Origin: Breoghania sp037026715
Lineage (GTDB): Bacteria; Pseudomonadota; Alphaproteobacteria; Rhizobiales; Stappiaceae
Direction of reading: 5' to 3'
Length of the DNA: 64,000 bases
Assembly: GCF_037026715.1 (NCBI RefSeq)
Contig: NZ_JBANCG010000009.1
Span: 62,001-126,000, forward strand
Shown here piece by piece: positions 8,414 through 17,109 of the stretch (its first letter is position 1; each line of letters opens with the position of its first letter). A model generated the notes under the pieces. It ran no database searches, was not told the DNA's origin, and saw only the letters and a program-made list of their open reading frames with translations. The translations under genes and the position numbers were made by a program.

Positions 8414-9177
8414 TGAGCGCGATAACCGCAGAAGCCTCCTCCATGCGCGAGGCGCAGCCCGCCGCGGCGGCTCGTCCGTTCTTCTCGGTGCGGGATGTCC
8501 ATTCCTACTACGGTGAAAGCTATATCGTGCAGGGCGTGTCCTTCGATATCGCCGAGGGGGAAATCGTCGCGCTTCTCGGGCGCAACGGTGCCGGCAAGAC
8601 GTCCACCTTGCGCACGATCGCGCGCACCGACGCGCCCGAACTGAAGCGTGGCGAAATCTGGCTTGCGGGTCATGCCCTTCATCCGATGAAGTCGCATGAG
8701 GCGGCGCGCGTCGGGGTGCAACTCGTTCCGGAAGACCGCCGCATTATTTCGGGGCTGACTGTCGAGGAGAATCTGATCCTCTCGCAGGTTGCCGAGCCGC
8801 GAGGCTGGGAGATCGAGCGCATCTACGAACATTTCCCGCGTCTCGCCGAGCGGCGTCGGCAGGAGGCCGTCACCATGTCAGGCGGCGAGCAGCAGATGCT
8901 CGCGGTTGCTCGGGCTCTTGCGCGGGATCTGAAGTTGCTGCTGCTGGACGAGCCTTATGAAGGGCTGGCACCGGTGATCGTTCAAGAGATCGAGAAAATC
9001 GTTTCCGGGGTGAAAGATCTCGGCATTACCACGATTATCGTCGAACAGAATGCGGTTGCGGCTCTGAAACTCGCCGACAAGGCGATCATTCTCGATATGG
9101 GGCAAGTGGTCTTCGAAGGTGCGGCGCGCGAGGTGCTCGAGAACGAAGAGCTGCGCCACGAATACCTGGCAGTGTGA
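8413..9177 (+). CDS. ABC transporter ATP-binding protein (LivF family)
   Basis: A 254-residue ATPase, the second of the importer. Walker A is GRNGAGKTS, the signature MSGGEQQMLAVARAL and Walker B LLLLDEPYEGLAP; VEQNAVAALKLAD is the His-loop, with Gln in the usual LivF position. The start overlaps the LivG stop by one base, which implies translational coupling. The first 20 residues, before FFSVRDVHSYYGES, are longer than usual, so a later start is possible. It closes the operon, and a strong hairpin follows. Confidence 0.9.
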   Translation: MSAITAEASSMREAQPAAAARPFFSVRDVHSYYGESYIVQGVSFDIAEGEIVALLGRNGAGKTSTLRTIARTDAPELKRGEIWLAGHALHPMKSHEAARVGVQLVPEDRRIISGLTVEENLILSQVAEPRGWEIERIYEHFPRLAERRRQEAVTMSGGEQQMLAVARALARDLKLLLLDEPYEGLAPVIVQEIEKIVSGVKDLGITTIIVEQNAVAALKLADKAIILDMGQVVFEGAAREVLENEELRHEYLAV

Positions 9178-9194
9178 CGACCGGGACTTGCAGG

Positions 9195-9233
9195 ATGCGG
9201 GCCGCAACGTTCTTTGGCGATCGCGGCCCGCAT
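9195..9233 (+). terminator. Hairpin at the end of the first importer operon
   Basis: ATGCGGGCCGC at 9195-9205 pairs perfectly over 11 bases with GCGGCCCGCAT at 9223-9233. The following bases (TGGGGCG) are not a T-run, so it is a poor intrinsic terminator but a good 3'-end hairpin. It begins 18 bases after the LivF stop. Confidence 0.6.
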
Positions 9234-9626
9234 TGGGGCGGGGGTAGGCCTTGGCGCTTCGCCAAGTCGATTCGGTCGTTGCGGTATCGCGCATCAGCGT
9301 CTCGTCAGGAGGGGGGCCGATATCTCTGGTTCCGACGTCAGTTCGTCCGCGGAAAGGGTCGGAACGGTCCGGTTGGCATGCCCGCACGGTGTGGATCTGG
9401 AGCCATATGGAATTGAGGCCCGCGGCGCTTTGGTCGCGGATGTCCTCAATCCGAACTTTCGTCGGCAAAATTTCTCGCTCGGAAGGTTTTCTCTCGCGCA
9501 TTCCCTTGAGTTTTTCGTCGGCCTCCTATGAAATTATGACATTGCGTATTCCTGCGTAGGACTCTTTTTCTCCTGAAATGTTAACATGGACAAGATCAGA
9601 AAGTGACCCTGCACCGGGGAGCCCAC
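9234..9626. other. Intergenic region before the sensor kinase
   Basis: About 390 bases. Several overlapping open frames on the plus strand show no recognisable product and no good start signals, and I do not call a gene. The last 90 bases are less G+C-rich and should hold the kinase promoter, but no clear hexamer pair is visible. Confidence 0.4.
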
Positions 9627-11651
9627 GTGTCCAGGGATGTTCAGTGGTACATTGAGGCGTTCCAGAATTTTCCGGACGCTATTGTCGTCCTCGATGCTGC
9701 GGGTCTCATCGTTTTTACCAATACTCTGTTCGAACAGCTCTCGGGCTTTGCGCCGACTGAATTGATTGGCAAAGACGCCTCGCACTTCGTCGGGTGGCCG
9801 GAGCTGCCGGGGCCGGAAACCGGAGGCTTGCTGCCGTCGGGATGGTCGCCGCCGGTCCCGGGGAAGTTGCGCCGCAATGGGCGCAGCACGCTCGATACGG
9901 TTATCTCGTCCTTCAATATCATGGATGACGAAGGTCGTTGCCTCGGCAAGCTCGGTCATGTCCAGCCGCGGGCGACAAGTGCCAGGCTGCTCGATTTCCT
10001 GGATGCTATCGACGCGTGCAGCATTGAGGCAAATGAGCCGATCGAATCGTGGATCGCCGCCGTTCTGGCATTGGGAAGCGACTATTTCGGCACGGATTTC
10101 GGCGCACTGTGCCTGCCAGATGGGACGGGGCGTTTTGAGGTTTGTCTGGATTCCCGACAGGTCTCCGATGCTCATGGCGAGGACCGGACGCGGATGGAGG
10201 ACCTCGCACGGGAAGTCGTGGGGCTTGCCGGCTCACTTGCGAAATCAGCCCGCCCGTCGGGGGATAGTCCGCCCTCCTCGGGAGGGGATCAGGGCATGTG
10301 GCGGTTCGTTTCAGCGCCCGTTCGTATCCCGGGGCAAGCAGGCGGGACGGTGCTTTTTGGAAACAGGTCCGGGACGATACGTCCTTTTGAGGCGGCTTCG
10401 CGGATTGGATTGTCGGCCATTGCGCAGATCATTGCCGGTCATATTCCTCCCGGTGGGCTATCGGCACAGCGCGGTGATGCTGTGGCGGCCGTTGCGGCAA
10501 CGGAAGCGGACCGGCGTGGTCGGGAACGACAGCGCGAAATCACGGCCGAAGATCGTTATCAGGCAGCCTTTCGCGTCGCACCGGCGAAGCTGTTGATGCT
10601 TGATTGGCGCGGTGTCATCGGCGATGCGACGGATCAGTTCCTGCGCCATTTCGAATATGGGCGTTTGGAACTGGTCGGGCGCTCCTTCCACGAACTCGTG
10701 CCGCAGGAGATGCGCAAGGCGGCCGACGCCGCGACAGATCCCGTCGGGGGAGCATTCGCGCGCACCGGGGGAATCCCGCTGGTGATGTCGACGCGGCAGG
10801 GCCGGCCGATCGACGTCGAAATCGCCATCATTCGTCAACCCTATGCCCGTGTGATCGTTGCGGTGACGGACCTTGGAGAACGCAACGAAGCGCGCTCCCG
10901 CGTCGAACAACGCAATACCGAACTGGAACTCCTCAACCAGAACTTGCAGAATTTCGCATCGATCGCGTCTCATGACATGCAGGAACCGTTGCGCAAGATC
11001 CGGTATTTCTCGGAAATGCTGCAACGGGCCCTGGTCGAAGAAAATCAGGATGATGTCGATTATGCGCTGGAGGTATTGGCAAGCGCTTCCCGACGCGCCT
11101 CCCGCCTCGTTTCCGACCTGTTGACGTTCTCTCGCTCCAGCAGCGAAAGTCTCTTGCGTGAGCCGATCGATCTGGGCCGTATGGTGGAAGGGCTCGTCGA
11201 GGAAATCCGTCAGGAAGAGGCGGCGCACGACGCGGAAATCATGATCGACATTCCGCAGGTGGTGATTTCGGGCGACCCAACGGCTGTCATGCAGCTGTTT
11301 CGCAATCTGATCGGCAATTCCTTGAAATACCGTTCCTCGGCGCGTGCGCCACGCGTTTTGATCTGCGCGCGGGTGGGAGAGGGGGAAAAACGCCGCCTCC
11401 AGGTCGCTATCGATGACAACGGCATCGGATTTGAGCCGCAATATGCGGAGACCATTCTGCAGCCGTTTCGCAGGCTGCATCGGCGTCAGGAGATTCCCGG
11501 CAGCGGCATTGGCCTTGCAATCTGCGACATGGTTGCCCGCCGACACGGTTGGCGGCTTGTTGCCGAAGGTCGGCCAGGCGAGGGGGCGACGTTCACGGTC
11601 CACATTCCGGAATTCGAACTCGGACCGGTCAAGACGAATACTGCGAATTGA
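9627..11651 (+). CDS. PAS-domain sensor histidine kinase, soluble
   Basis: A 674-residue kinase with no membrane segment. A PAS domain starts at once (WYIEAFQNFPDAIVVLDAAG). A GAF-like region covers the middle, and a second PAS-like domain lies near residues 300-400. HisKA follows, with the phospho-accepting His449 in ASHDMQEPLRK, then HATPase_c with NLIGNSLKYRS, DDNGIGFEP and GSGIGLAI. The EPLR form of the H-box is typical of phytochrome-like and cytosolic kinases. The GTG at 9627 is preferred because GGGGAG lies six bases upstream; a GTG at 9603 is also in frame. No response regulator gene is adjacent, so the kinase is an orphan with unknown signal and output. Confidence 0.85.
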   Translation: MSRDVQWYIEAFQNFPDAIVVLDAAGLIVFTNTLFEQLSGFAPTELIGKDASHFVGWPELPGPETGGLLPSGWSPPVPGKLRRNGRSTLDTVISSFNIMDDEGRCLGKLGHVQPRATSARLLDFLDAIDACSIEANEPIESWIAAVLALGSDYFGTDFGALCLPDGTGRFEVCLDSRQVSDAHGEDRTRMEDLAREVVGLAGSLAKSARPSGDSPPSSGGDQGMWRFVSAPVRIPGQAGGTVLFGNRSGTIRPFEAASRIGLSAIAQIIAGHIPPGGLSAQRGDAVAAVAATEADRRGRERQREITAEDRYQAAFRVAPAKLLMLDWRGVIGDATDQFLRHFEYGRLELVGRSFHELVPQEMRKAADAATDPVGGAFARTGGIPLVMSTRQGRPIDVEIAIIRQPYARVIVAVTDLGERNEARSRVEQRNTELELLNQNLQNFASIASHDMQEPLRKIRYFSEMLQRALVEENQDDVDYALEVLASASRRASRLVSDLLTFSRSSSESLLREPIDLGRMVEGLVEEIRQEEAAHDAEIMIDIPQVVISGDPTAVMQLFRNLIGNSLKYRSSARAPRVLICARVGEGEKRRLQVAIDDNGIGFEPQYAETILQPFRRLHRRQEIPGSGIGLAICDMVARRHGWRLVAEGRPGEGATFTVHIPEFELGPVKTNTAN

Positions 11652-11676
11652 TCGTGTTTCGTCGAGGGGGGGAGGG

Positions 11677-11753
11677 TGGTGACCCCGGCGCGATTCGAAC
11701 GCGCGACCCTCAGATTAGGAATCTGATGCTCTATCCTGCTGAGCTACGGGGCC
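11677..11753 (-). tRNA. tRNA-Arg (anticodon CCT), CCA encoded
   Basis: Read on the minus strand, the gene starts GGCCCCGTAGCTCAG and ends in GTTCGAATC, the acceptor strand CGGGGTC, discriminator A and an encoded CCA. The acceptor stem pairs over seven bases with one G-U. The anticodon loop sits in CAGATTCCTAATCTG, giving CCT, which decodes AGG (Arg). The 77-base span includes CCA. Confidence 0.95.
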
Positions 11754-11951
11754 CCGAGAAACGACCGGCGGATGATGCCAGCGTCGGGATTTTGAAATCC
11801 CGTGTAGCATGTTTGGATGAACGTTGCACGTGGCGGGAAGCACTTTGCAGAGCTTTCCGCGAGGGGGCGTCCGGAGGTTTTTTCGCAGGCGGCTTTATCT
11901 CCGCATTCTTCGCTTTCAGGAGGTGAGGCAAGCAGCATCGGGTCTTGTTTC

Positions 11952-12833
11952 ATGGAATTGCCGCGCCGTTTCATACAGCCAGGCGCCTGCACCGTGTTGC
12001 TGTCGATCGGGTTTTCTTCGTTGACGGCGGTGGCTGGACCTTTGCCGGAGCCATGTCGCATCGATACGCCAAGGGCAGGCGTCGTTGCCGGCCTGAACCC
12101 GGACGGAAGTCTCAAGGTCTTCGACGACAGGCAGGCCGGTCGCACCGTTAACGTTCGCCTCGCCGACGTCGCAGTCCCGGTTCGGGAACAGGATGCCTCA
12201 TTGGATCAGGTTGTGCGGCGATGGATGGGCAAATCCGTGCTGCTGCATCCGATCTCGAACAGAACGGATCGGTGGCAACGTCTTGTCGCGCATGTCGAAC
12301 TCACAGCCCGGTCTACAAACTCAGGACAGGCACCGAACGGAACGGCTTCCGTCCCGCATATGGTCAACCGGCAGATGCCCGCCTGGCTGCAGGCAGAGTT
12401 GATCGCGACAGGTGCGGCAAGTGTGATGCCCGAGGGCTCGGCCACCGGCTGCGCGGCTGCGCTTTATCGTGACGAGAACACTGCGCGGCGGGCCGGTCGG
12501 GGGCTTTGGCGCAAGCCCGGGCACCGTATCCTGTCTGCACGGGATCCTAAACTTGCCGAACGGGCAGGAGCTTATCGTATTGTCGCCGGAATTGTGGTTT
12601 CCGTTGGCGCGACATCGCGCAGGTACTATCTGAATTTCGGACGCGACTGGTCACGCGATTTTACGGTAACAATTCCTGCCGACAAGGCGGATGTGTTTCG
12701 CGCGGCCGGAAGGGATCCCGAAGCGCTCGTTGGGCGTTACATTCGCGTGCGCGGCTGGCTTGAACGCTGGAATGGTGCGGTCATCGACGTCCGGTTTCCG
12801 GATGCGATCGAAGTGATTGGAAGAGGTGGCTAG
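11952..12833 (+). CDS. Exported protein with staphylococcal-nuclease-like fold
   Basis: A 293-residue protein (from the ATG at 11952) with a probable signal peptide: a basic start MELPRRF, then a hydrophobic core and possible cleavage near AVAG. The middle resembles the thermonuclease (SNase) barrel: GSLKVFDDRQAGRTVNVRLA, a central lysine/arginine helix, and ending YRDENTARRAGRGLWRKPG, which matches the family's A...A+..+.GLW helix. The active-site arginine/glutamate triad is not clearly complete, so nuclease activity is doubtful. The frame is open to an ATG at 11817, but that extension is unlikely to be coding. It overlaps the beginning of the protease frame and is probably co-expressed with it. 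Confidence 0.65.
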   Translation: MELPRRFIQPGACTVLLSIGFSSLTAVAGPLPEPCRIDTPRAGVVAGLNPDGSLKVFDDRQAGRTVNVRLADVAVPVREQDASLDQVVRRWMGKSVLLHPISNRTDRWQRLVAHVELTARSTNSGQAPNGTASVPHMVNRQMPAWLQAELIATGAASVMPEGSATGCAAALYRDENTARRAGRGLWRKPGHRILSARDPKLAERAGAYRIVAGIVVSVGATSRRYYLNFGRDWSRDFTVTIPADKADVFRAAGRDPEALVGRYIRVRGWLERWNGAVIDVRFPDAIEVIGRGG

Positions 12834-14361
12834 GATTTCGGCTCAGTTGAAAGGCCGGTGGCCGGGGAAAGGACAGGGCACGCATGTATCGGCGGCGGGG
12901 TTCCCTCGCCGTTTGCGGTCCTGTGCGCGCATGATTTTCGTCGCTGTGCTGGCGGCGGGCCTTGCCGGTTGCCAGCTGACCAGTTCCAGCAAGATTCCGC
13001 TCAACAACAACACCCGCGTTTTCTTCGGGTCCGACGCCGAATCCTCAATCGGCGCGCGCGAGCATCCGCGCGTCGTGGCGAGCTATGGTGGCGTCTACAA
13101 GAATGCGGGAGCGGAGGAGGCCGTTGCGAAGGCGGTCGGCCGTCTGGTCGCCGCTTCACAGGATCCGTCCCAGGCCTACAAGGTCACGATCCTCAATTCG
13201 CCTGCCATCAATGCGTTCGCGCTGCCAGGGGGATACCTCTATGTCACGCGCGGTCTTCTCGCTCTGGCCAACGACACTTCCGAAGTCGCAGCCGTGCTCG
13301 CGCACGAAATGGCGCATGTCACGGCCCACCATGGTGCCGCACGTCAGCAGCAGGAGGAGGCGGCCGCTCTTGCGAGCAAGGTCGTCACGAACATTGTTGA
13401 CGATCCGGAAGAGGTGGAAGCCGCGGTTGAGTCGTCGCAACGGTCCCTCGCCCGTTTCACACAGGTGCAGGAACTCCAGGCCGATGCCATCGGCGTGCGC
13501 ACCTTGGGGAAAGCCGGCTACGATCCCTATGCTGCGGCCCGATTCCTGAAGACCATGGGTCGCTTTGCCGATTATACGAGCGCACGGGGAGACGCCAAGG
13601 CGGCGCCGGACTTTCTCTCCACGCATCCCGCGACGCCGAGCCGCATCGCGCGTGCCGTCCGCGAAGCGCGGCAGTTTGGGGCCCCCGGCATCGGCGAACA
13701 GGATCGCGATGCCTATCTCTCCAAGCTCGACGGCATGCTCTACGGCGATGATCCGCTGCAGGGCTTCGTGCGCGGCCGTTCCTTCCTGCACAAAGCGCTG
13801 GGCATCGGCTTCACCGTCCCGGACGGGTTTACGTTGGAAAACACGCCGCAGGCTGTGCTTGCCAGTGACGGAAAGGGAACGGCGTTGCGTTTCGACGGCG
13901 CCGAACTGGCATCCTCGGAAAGCCTTTCGGACTACATAAGTTCAGGCTGGATAAACGGGCTGGTCGAAAATTCGATCCGGCAGACGACGGTCAATGGCCT
14001 GCCGGCGATCACCGCCACCGCGCTGGCCGAGGGATGGTCATTCCGCATCGGTCTCGTGCGCAAGGGAGAAACGGTCTACCGATTCATTCTTGCGACGAGA
14101 GAGCCGACGGAAGCCTTTCTTGCCTCGTTTGAGGAGACGTTCAAGAGCTTCCGGCAATTGAGCCTGACCGAACAGGCGCGGCTGCGACCCCTGACGATCA
14201 GGATCGTCACGGTTTCCGGCGGGCAGACGGTGCACGATCTCGCCCGGCGTATGAGCGGCGTCGATCCGTCAAGGCGCGTGGAACTTTTCACGCTGCTCAA
14301 CGGGCTTGATGAGGATACGCGGTTGACGATCGGTCAGTCGGTGAAGCTGATCGTGGATTGA
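12817..14361 (+). CDS. M48 family lipoprotein metalloprotease with C-terminal LysM-like region
   Basis: A 514-residue zinc protease. The lipobox LAGC (Cys52 from this start) predicts a lipoprotein in the cell envelope. The zinc motif HEMAH is at residues 163-167 and the third ligand, Glu219, lies in ELQADAIG, as in BepA/YfgC-like M48 proteases. The last 60 residues (TIRIVTVSGGQTVHDLARRM and a GQSVK end) resemble a LysM-type module. The start is uncertain: TTG at 12817 and GTG at 12826 keep a positively charged stretch before the hydrophobic core, while the ATG at 12931 gives a lipoprotein signal without one. Related proteases help assemble or remove outer-membrane proteins. Confidence 0.85.
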   Translation: MEEVARISAQLKGRWPGKGQGTHVSAAGFPRRLRSCARMIFVAVLAAGLAGCQLTSSSKIPLNNNTRVFFGSDAESSIGAREHPRVVASYGGVYKNAGAEEAVAKAVGRLVAASQDPSQAYKVTILNSPAINAFALPGGYLYVTRGLLALANDTSEVAAVLAHEMAHVTAHHGAARQQQEEAAALASKVVTNIVDDPEEVEAAVESSQRSLARFTQVQELQADAIGVRTLGKAGYDPYAAARFLKTMGRFADYTSARGDAKAAPDFLSTHPATPSRIARAVREARQFGAPGIGEQDRDAYLSKLDGMLYGDDPLQGFVRGRSFLHKALGIGFTVPDGFTLENTPQAVLASDGKGTALRFDGAELASSESLSDYISSGWINGLVENSIRQTTVNGLPAITATALAEGWSFRIGLVRKGETVYRFILATREPTEAFLASFEETFKSFRQLSLTEQARLRPLTIRIVTVSGGQTVHDLARRMSGVDPSRRVELFTLLNGLDEDTRLTIGQSVKLIVD

Positions 14362-14370
14362 GACCGATCG

Positions 14371-14408
14371 CGAGCCGGCCGACATATCGTCTGGCCGGCT
14401 CGATTTTA
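14371..14408 (+). terminator. Intrinsic terminator after the M48 protease
   Basis: CGAGCCGGCC at 14371-14380 pairs over ten bases with GGCCGGCTCG at 14393-14402 and is followed by ATTTTAT. It begins nine bases after the stop codon and lies between convergent genes. Confidence 0.8.
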
Positions 14409-14464
14409 TCGATCGGGAGAGAGTGCCCGGCCGCGCCTTCGGTCTCCCTGCCCGTGATAGGCGT

Positions 14465-15334
14465 TCAACTCGCGGTACTGACGATGCCGGGGTGATCCGC
14501 CACAAGCGCCGCGCGAAGCTTTTCCAGCGCGCGCACTTCGATCTGGCGCACGCGTTCCTTCGATATGCCGAGTTTTTCGCCCAGTGACTCCAGGGTGGCG
14601 CCTTCTTCGGAAAGCCGGCGTTCGCGCACGATCTTCAGCTCGCGCTCGCTCAGAACGCCGAGGGCTTTCGTCAGCCATGCGCGGCGGCGTTCTTCGTCGA
14701 TTGCACCTCCCACCACTTCGTCCTGCAATGGTTCCTCGCTGACGAGGAAATCCTGGCGGTCGCTTCCGGTGCCGCTGTCGTCAAGCACCGGCACGTTGAG
14801 AGAAGTGTCCGGTGCAGAGAGACGCGAATCCATCAATGCGACGTCCTTGGAATCGACACCCATCGCTTCGGCGATCTCGTCATAAAGCTCCTGGCCCGAC
14901 TTGCCTTCCGCGCCCGTGGCGAGTTTCGCCCTCAGCCGACGTAGGTTGAAGAAAAGCGCCTTTTGCGTGGACGAGGTGCCGCCGCGTACGATCGACCAGT
15001 TCCGCAGGATGAAATCCTGCACGGATGCGCGGATCCACCAGCTTGCATAGGTGGAGAAGCGGACCTCTCGGTCTGGGTCGAACCGGGCGGCTGCTTCGAG
15101 AAGGCCGACATGCCCTTCCTGGATGAGGTCGCTCATGGACAGGCCGAAGTAGCGGAACTTGGCAGCAAGTGCGATGACGAGGCGCATGTGTGCCGTCGTC
15201 AGGCGGTCGAGCGCGTTCGTATCCTGCTCGTCTCGCCACCGCAGAGCGAGCGCGTGTTCTTCCTCGCGAGTGAGATAGGGCGCGGCCATGGCTGCGCGTA
15301 CGAATTGTCGCCGAGGACTGACCGGATGTTGCAT
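14465..15334 (-). CDS. rpoH: RNA polymerase sigma-32-type factor (RpoH)
   Basis: A 289-residue sigma-70 family factor. The region-2 stretch LIQEGHVGLLEAAARFDPDR and STYASWWIRASVQDFILRNW is textbook. The RpoH box is present as QKALFFNLRRLR, which points to the heat-shock class rather than the housekeeping factor. Region 4.2 is TLESLGEKLGISKERVRQIE. The ATG at 15334 is chosen because GGAG lies seven bases upstream and the protein then has family length; the frame extends 36 codons further. Alphaproteobacteria often have two RpoH paralogues, and which one this is cannot be told here. It directs transcription of chaperone genes such as htpG, which also lies in this window. Confidence 0.92.
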   Translation of the reverse strand: MQHPVSPRRQFVRAAMAAPYLTREEEHALALRWRDEQDTNALDRLTTAHMRLVIALAAKFRYFGLSMSDLIQEGHVGLLEAAARFDPDREVRFSTYASWWIRASVQDFILRNWSIVRGGTSSTQKALFFNLRRLRAKLATGAEGKSGQELYDEIAEAMGVDSKDVALMDSRLSAPDTSLNVPVLDDSGTGSDRQDFLVSEEPLQDEVVGGAIDEERRRAWLTKALGVLSERELKIVRERRLSEEGATLESLGEKLGISKERVRQIEVRALEKLRAALVADHPGIVSTAS

Positions 15335-16024
15335 TCCAGTTCTCCGTAGGTCCTGACTTGCCCCAAAAACCCGTCGCATGTCCCCGGTGATCCGGAGTGC
15401 GGCGATGCCTTTGAGCGGGGGGCAGCGCGTCATGAGTTTCACAAGTCGGCCGGGCCCGGCGGTCCGAAGCCAATGTCAGAAAACCGGGTGCCGCGCGCGC
15501 TCGAACGCGACAAAACGGATCAACTCACATCTCAAACTCTCAGAACGTGGAATCGTTTCCACTGCATTCGACATTTGGCGGCGCGGTTGCTTCCCGCAGA
15601 GCTGAATATGCGCGGGCAACATTCGCGGGCCATGGAGCCGGGGTTGATGGCCGGGAACTGGCGGGCGGACGGGGCGGGCGATTGCTCGCGGCATCCGGAT
15701 GCACGGCCGTGGCTTGACGCGGCAGCGTCGGAGTTCTCAGGCGGGCGGATCTTCTGCCGCCGGCTTGTGGCCCGCTGACGTTCGATCCGTTGGCTTTCGG
15801 TGCCGTATGGCCCCTCTGATACGGGCGCCTCAGCCATGACTCGCCGCATTTTCGATCGACGTTGATCGCAACTTGCGGGTGATCTTCAGGTTAAGCGAAA
15901 ATGCGGCGGGAACAAGAAAATGTAGCTTTAGAGAAATGCCGTAGTTAAGGAAAAACCTTGTTTGTGGACGTGATTTCGCGAAATTGTGATCCAATTCGGA
16001 TCCGCCGCCGCAACGGCCTTTTCC
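15335..16024. other. Long intergenic region upstream of rpoH
   Basis: About 690 bases between rpoH and carD, both on the minus strand. No convincing protein gene: open frames on either strand are short and lack family signals. It should contain the rpoH promoter. Two features are visible: the inverted repeat GTGGAATCGTTTCCAC near 15546, and the large hairpin listed at 15842-15908. Promoter hexamers could not be fixed by eye. Confidence 0.4.
15842..15908. repeat. Perfect 13-base inverted repeat with 41-base loop
   Basis: CGCCGCATTTTCG at 15842-15854 and CGAAAATGCGGCG at 15896-15908 are exact reverse complements; a G-U and a further C-G pair extend the stem. The enclosed 41 bases could fold further. 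It lies in the long rpoH-carD gap and could be part of a structured RNA or a protein-binding site. There is no T-run next to it. Confidence 0.6.
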
Positions 16025-16055
16025 AATAGAAAACGGCGGAGGTGCTGCCCCCGCC
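16025..16055 (-). terminator. Intrinsic terminator after carD
   Basis: On the minus strand GGCGGGGG and CCTCCGCC form an eight-base stem (one G-U) around CAGCA, followed by GTTTTCTATT. It lies about 90 bases after the carD stop. Confidence 0.75.
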
Positions 16056-16144
16056 GCTCGCAACTCACGCGCCTTTCATCGAACCGGCACGATTCATTGG
16101 TCAAATGCCGCCCGGATCGGCGCTTCGGTCGAACCGTTGAAAGA

Positions 16145-16750
16145 TCAGGCCGCTTCTTCCTGTTCGACGTCGTCGCCGTCTTCGGAAGACGCCTCGGCTT
16201 CAGCAGACTCCTCGGCCTTGCCTCCGCGCTTGGGCGCCTTGGCGAGGTTCTGCTCGATCTGCCGGATCGCCTCGGTCTCCGAAGACCGGTTGACGGCCTG
16301 GATCTCGCGCGCCATCCGGTCCAGCGCAGCTTCGTAGAGTTGGCGCTCGGAATAGGACTGCTCCGGCTGGCTGTCGGAACGGTAGAGGTCGCGTACCACT
16401 TCCGCGATGGCGATCAGGTCGCCGGAATTGATCTTGGCTTCGTATTCCTGCGCGCGACGGCTCCACATGGTGCGCTTCACGCGAGCGCGCCCGCGAACCG
16501 TCTCCAGCGCCTTCTTGACCGTAGGAGCATCCGCGAGCTTGCGCATGCCCACCGAAGCGATCTTGGCGACCGGAACGCGCAGGGTCATCTTGTCTTTCTC
16601 GAAGTTGATGACAAGCAGTTCCAGCTTGAGGCCGGCGACTTCCTGATCCTCGATGGCGGTGATCTGTCCAACGCCGTGAGCCGGATAGACGATGAACTCG
16701 CCGGTCTTGAATCCCTGACGCTGCGCGGTCTTTTTCGCGGGGGTTGCCAT
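16145..16750 (-). CDS. carD: CarD family transcriptional regulator
   Basis: A 201-residue protein. The CarD/TRCF RNA-polymerase-interacting domain is obvious: FKTGEFIVYPAHGVGQITAI near the start, then LELLVINFEKDKMTLRVPV. The middle helical region contains the DNA-contacting RARVKRTMWSRRAQEYEAKI motif. The tail is acidic and low in complexity (SAEAEASSEDGDDVEQEE). CarD proteins bind the polymerase beta subunit and stabilise open promoter complexes, notably at ribosomal RNA promoters. Position next to fdxA is common in rhizobial genomes. A candidate promoter and an attenuator-like terminator lie far upstream at 17026-17109. Confidence 0.92.
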   Translation of the reverse strand: MATPAKKTAQRQGFKTGEFIVYPAHGVGQITAIEDQEVAGLKLELLVINFEKDKMTLRVPVAKIASVGMRKLADAPTVKKALETVRGRARVKRTMWSRRAQEYEAKINSGDLIAIAEVVRDLYRSDSQPEQSYSERQLYEAALDRMAREIQAVNRSSETEAIRQIEQNLAKAPKRGGKAEESAEAEASSEDGDDVEQEEAA

Positions 16751-17025
16751 ACGCTCTTATACTCCTGCGCAGAGACGGCCTTGAACAGGCGCGTCGGGAT
16801 GCGCCGCCTTGCGGGCATCAATTCCTACGGACAGGCACATGGCGTCGAAACCGGGCAGGGAGCCCGGATGGGCGCGCACTGTGTGCCATGGGGTGATCAA
16901 ATTCGTCTCGTTCCCAGATGAGTTCTTATGACGACGTGTTCTTTTGACGCGGCCGCTTGGCAAGGACCAACCGAACATGATACGGCAGACCGAGAAGGCA
17001 GTCTGACCAGGTTCGGATTACGACC

Positions 17026-17050
17026 ACAAAAAAACCTCCGCTAGGAGGAA
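17026..17050 (-). terminator. Intrinsic terminator between fdxA and carD, possible attenuator
   Basis: On the minus strand CCTCC and GGAGG pair around TAGC, followed at once by seven T. It lies about 220 bases after the fdxA stop and about 30 bases after a candidate promoter (17082-17109). It therefore either ends a long fdxA 3' region or acts as an early terminator on the carD leader. An 11-codon frame (MFLLAEVFLWS) begins at 17053 and runs through it. Confidence 0.75.
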
Positions 17051-17081
17051 CATGATCCGAGGGCGAGGCGACTAGACCCCC

Positions 17082-17109
17082 TATATAGCACGAATCTGGA
17101 AAAATACAA
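17082..17109 (-). promoter_or_regulatory. Candidate sigma-70-type promoter for the carD leader
   Basis: On the minus strand TTGTAT (17109-17104), a 16-base spacer and TATATA (17087-17082). The predicted start near 17075 would give carD a leader of about 325 bases that meets the terminator at once. Confidence 0.5.

Noticed and set aside
11677..11753. tRNA-Arg as an integration site
   Set aside because: No integrase gene, no repeat of the tRNA 3' end and no composition change nearby.
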